This document shows positions 63,059 through 64,000 of a stretch of 64,000 bases of DNA, piece by piece. A program made the translations under genes and the position numbers. The stretch comes from an uncultured Myxococcales bacterium. GTDB lineage: Bacteria; Myxococcota_A; UBA9042. The notes beneath the pieces were generated by a model. It made no database searches. It saw nothing but the letters and a program-made list of their open reading frames with translations, and was not told the DNA's origin. Every line of letters starts with the position of its first letter. The stretch's first letter is position 1. Where the stretch lies: positions 1 through 64,000 of the forward strand of contig CAIYWC010000195.1 of the NCBI GenBank assembly GCA_903929795.1. Reading direction: 5' to 3'.

Positions 63059-63775
63059 ATGGCTGAACACGCGCAACCGCACGGCATGACGCCGCACCGG
63101 CTGCTGGAAATCGCGGGAATTACTGCGTTCGCGGCGCTGGAGCTTTGGCTGGCGCAGCGGGTCTGGCACGCGGCGGCGACCTGGCAGTCGGCAGTGACCT
63201 TGGCGCTGGCGGCGCTGGCGGGCTATCTGGCGGCCGATTTTGGCAGCGGCATGGCGCACTGGGCTTTTGACCGCTACGGCACGGAGCAGACGCCGGTGGT
63301 CGGACAGAATTTCATCAAGCCCTTTCGCGAGCACCACGTGGACCCAAAGGGCATGACGCTGCATGATTTTGTCGAGACCAACGGCAACAATTGTATCGCC
63401 ACGGCGCCGGTCGTTGCGCTGGGGCTGACGGCGAACTTCGGCAGCCAGACCGGGCTTTTTGCCGCGATGTTCTGTGGCTCGATGTCGCTTTTTGTCTTTG
63501 GTACCAACCAGTTTCACAAGTGGTCGCACGAGGACACCCCGCCGGCGTGGGTGCGCGGTCTGCAGCGGGCCCACCTCATCCTGGGCGTGGCGCACCACGA
63601 CAAGCACCACCTGGCGCCGTTTGACCGGTACTATTGCATCACCAGCGGGCTCTTGAATCCGCTGCTGACGCGTGTGCAGTTCTTTGCCCGCTTGGAAGCG
63701 CTGATCTTTCGCCTCTCGGGCGTGCGCGCGGGCCAGGGCGATGCGCAGTACGCGTCGGCGCGCAACATCTCGTAA
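63059..63775 (+). CDS. carF: CarF-type plasmanylethanolamine desaturase
   Basis: A 238-residue multi-pass membrane enzyme. Its His motifs match the CarF/TMEM189 family: MAHWAFDRYG (His67), REHHVDP (His92, His93), LHDFVETNGNN, QFHKWSH (His153, His157) and AHHDKHHLAPFDRYYCITSG (His179-184). In Myxococcus xanthus, CarF makes the vinyl-ether bond of plasmalogens and is needed to signal singlet oxygen to carotenoid genes. The same enzymatic role is likely here. Partner genes such as carQR are not in the window. It converges on the CPBP gene with seven bases between. Confidence 0.9.
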   Translation: MAEHAQPHGMTPHRLLEIAGITAFAALELWLAQRVWHAAATWQSAVTLALAALAGYLAADFGSGMAHWAFDRYGTEQTPVVGQNFIKPFREHHVDPKGMTLHDFVETNGNNCIATAPVVALGLTANFGSQTGLFAAMFCGSMSLFVFGTNQFHKWSHEDTPPAWVRGLQRAHLILGVAHHDKHHLAPFDRYYCITSGLLNPLLTRVQFFARLEALIFRLSGVRAGQGDAQYASARNIS

Positions 63776-63782
63776 ATGTTGG

Positions 63783-64000
63783 CTATTTCCCCAGGACCAC
63801 GATCACCCAGGCGTCGTACAGCGCGTGTGTCCAGGCGGCGACCGCAAAGCCGCGGGTCAGAAACAGCGCGGCAAAAAGCATCCCGGAAACGGCGCGAAAC
63901 ACGAACGACGTGACCGCAAACGGCTCGCCCAGGTAGTGCGCCAGCGAAAAAATCACGCTGGACACGCAGACCAGCGCGACCAGGCGCAGCGATGGTTTTT
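63783..64000 (-). CDS. CPBP family intramembrane protease (5' end outside window)
   Basis: The last 72 codons of a minus-strand gene that continues past the right edge. The visible part is hydrophobic with CPBP/ABI motifs: SVIFSLAHYLGEP gives the conserved HxxN/E-type His, and AAWTHALYDAWV gives the HxxxD motif. Family members are glutamic-type proteases that cut CAAX or other substrates inside membranes. The N-terminal EExxxR motif is outside the window, so the assignment rests on two motifs. Confidence 0.78.
   Translation of the reverse strand, partial: KPSLRLVALVCVSSVIFSLAHYLGEPFAVTSFVFRAVSGMLFAALFLTRGFAVAAWTHALYDAWVIVVLGK

Noticed and set aside
1-64000. tRNA, rRNA, prophage or insertion-sequence genes
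   Set aside because: I read the gaps on both strands and saw no cloverleaf with a GGTTCRA arm, no rRNA text and no transposase or integrase motif. Small RNAs cannot be excluded.

Overview
The window is a 64 kb stretch of GC-rich bacterial chromosome with no rRNA or tRNA gene, CRISPR array, insertion sequence or prophage that I can recognise. Gene content points to a deltaproteobacterial lineage, most likely Myxococcota. There are many predicted lipoproteins with Asp/Ala-rich linkers, giant Cys-rich 'CDDGN.CT.D.C' repeat proteins, a MYXO-CTERM-like C-terminal tail, and a CarF-type desaturase. About 48 protein genes fill the window. One is cut by each edge, and one is split by a 2-base frameshift.

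Layout. Positions 1-10302, nearly all minus strand: an RRM RNA-binding protein, an HSD10-like dehydrogenase, a PA0069-type radical SAM enzyme, a small membrane protein, YceI, a monoheme cytochrome-porin fusion, a Tat-exported tandem Rieske lipoprotein, a HAD-IG nucleotidase, a SPASM radical SAM enzyme and RhlE. Positions 10597-17573: an S15-type peptidase lipoprotein, a 917-residue Cys-rich lipoprotein ending in a cytochrome c-like domain, a putative outer-membrane barrel and a DUF1993 protein. Positions 17655-24000: a compact cobalamin uptake operon behind a cobalamin riboswitch, in the order btuB, propeller lipoprotein, btuF, fused btuC-btuD. Positions 24094-32079: an Ig-like lipoprotein, a degenerate NlpC/P60-like protein, MutS2, and a divergent AAA/TPR protein broken by a GT duplication.

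Positions 32080-33146 hold no gene I can support, but do contain 21-bp and 18-bp tandem repeats and a strong hairpin. Positions 33147-42704: a DUF4139/OmpA lipoprotein, a small unknown protein, RidA, and the minus-strand genes asnB, elaA, thrS and an S46 peptidase. Positions 42720-49874: a glycosyltransferase, a 1193-residue Cys-rich/RCC1 lipoprotein, Ppx/GppA, Aat and a helical lipoprotein. Positions 49952-55268: four beta-propeller lipoproteins arranged as paralogues A-B-B'-A'. Positions 55395-63775, all plus strand: MoxR, a VWA protein, a degenerate ApbE, a lipoprotein amidase, a TonB-like protein, a FemAB/COG3146 acyltransferase, a Kazal-repeat lipoprotein, rhodanese and CarF. A CPBP protease runs off the right edge.

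The two most coherent multi-gene units are the B12 operon and the YceI/cytochrome-porin/Rieske cluster. In the B12 operon, overlapping stop and start codons, a riboswitch and a BtuG-like propeller suggest a Gram-negative capture system resembling the Bacteroides BtuB-BtuG pair. The YceI/cytochrome-porin/Rieske cluster has the parts expected of an outer-membrane electron-transfer route.
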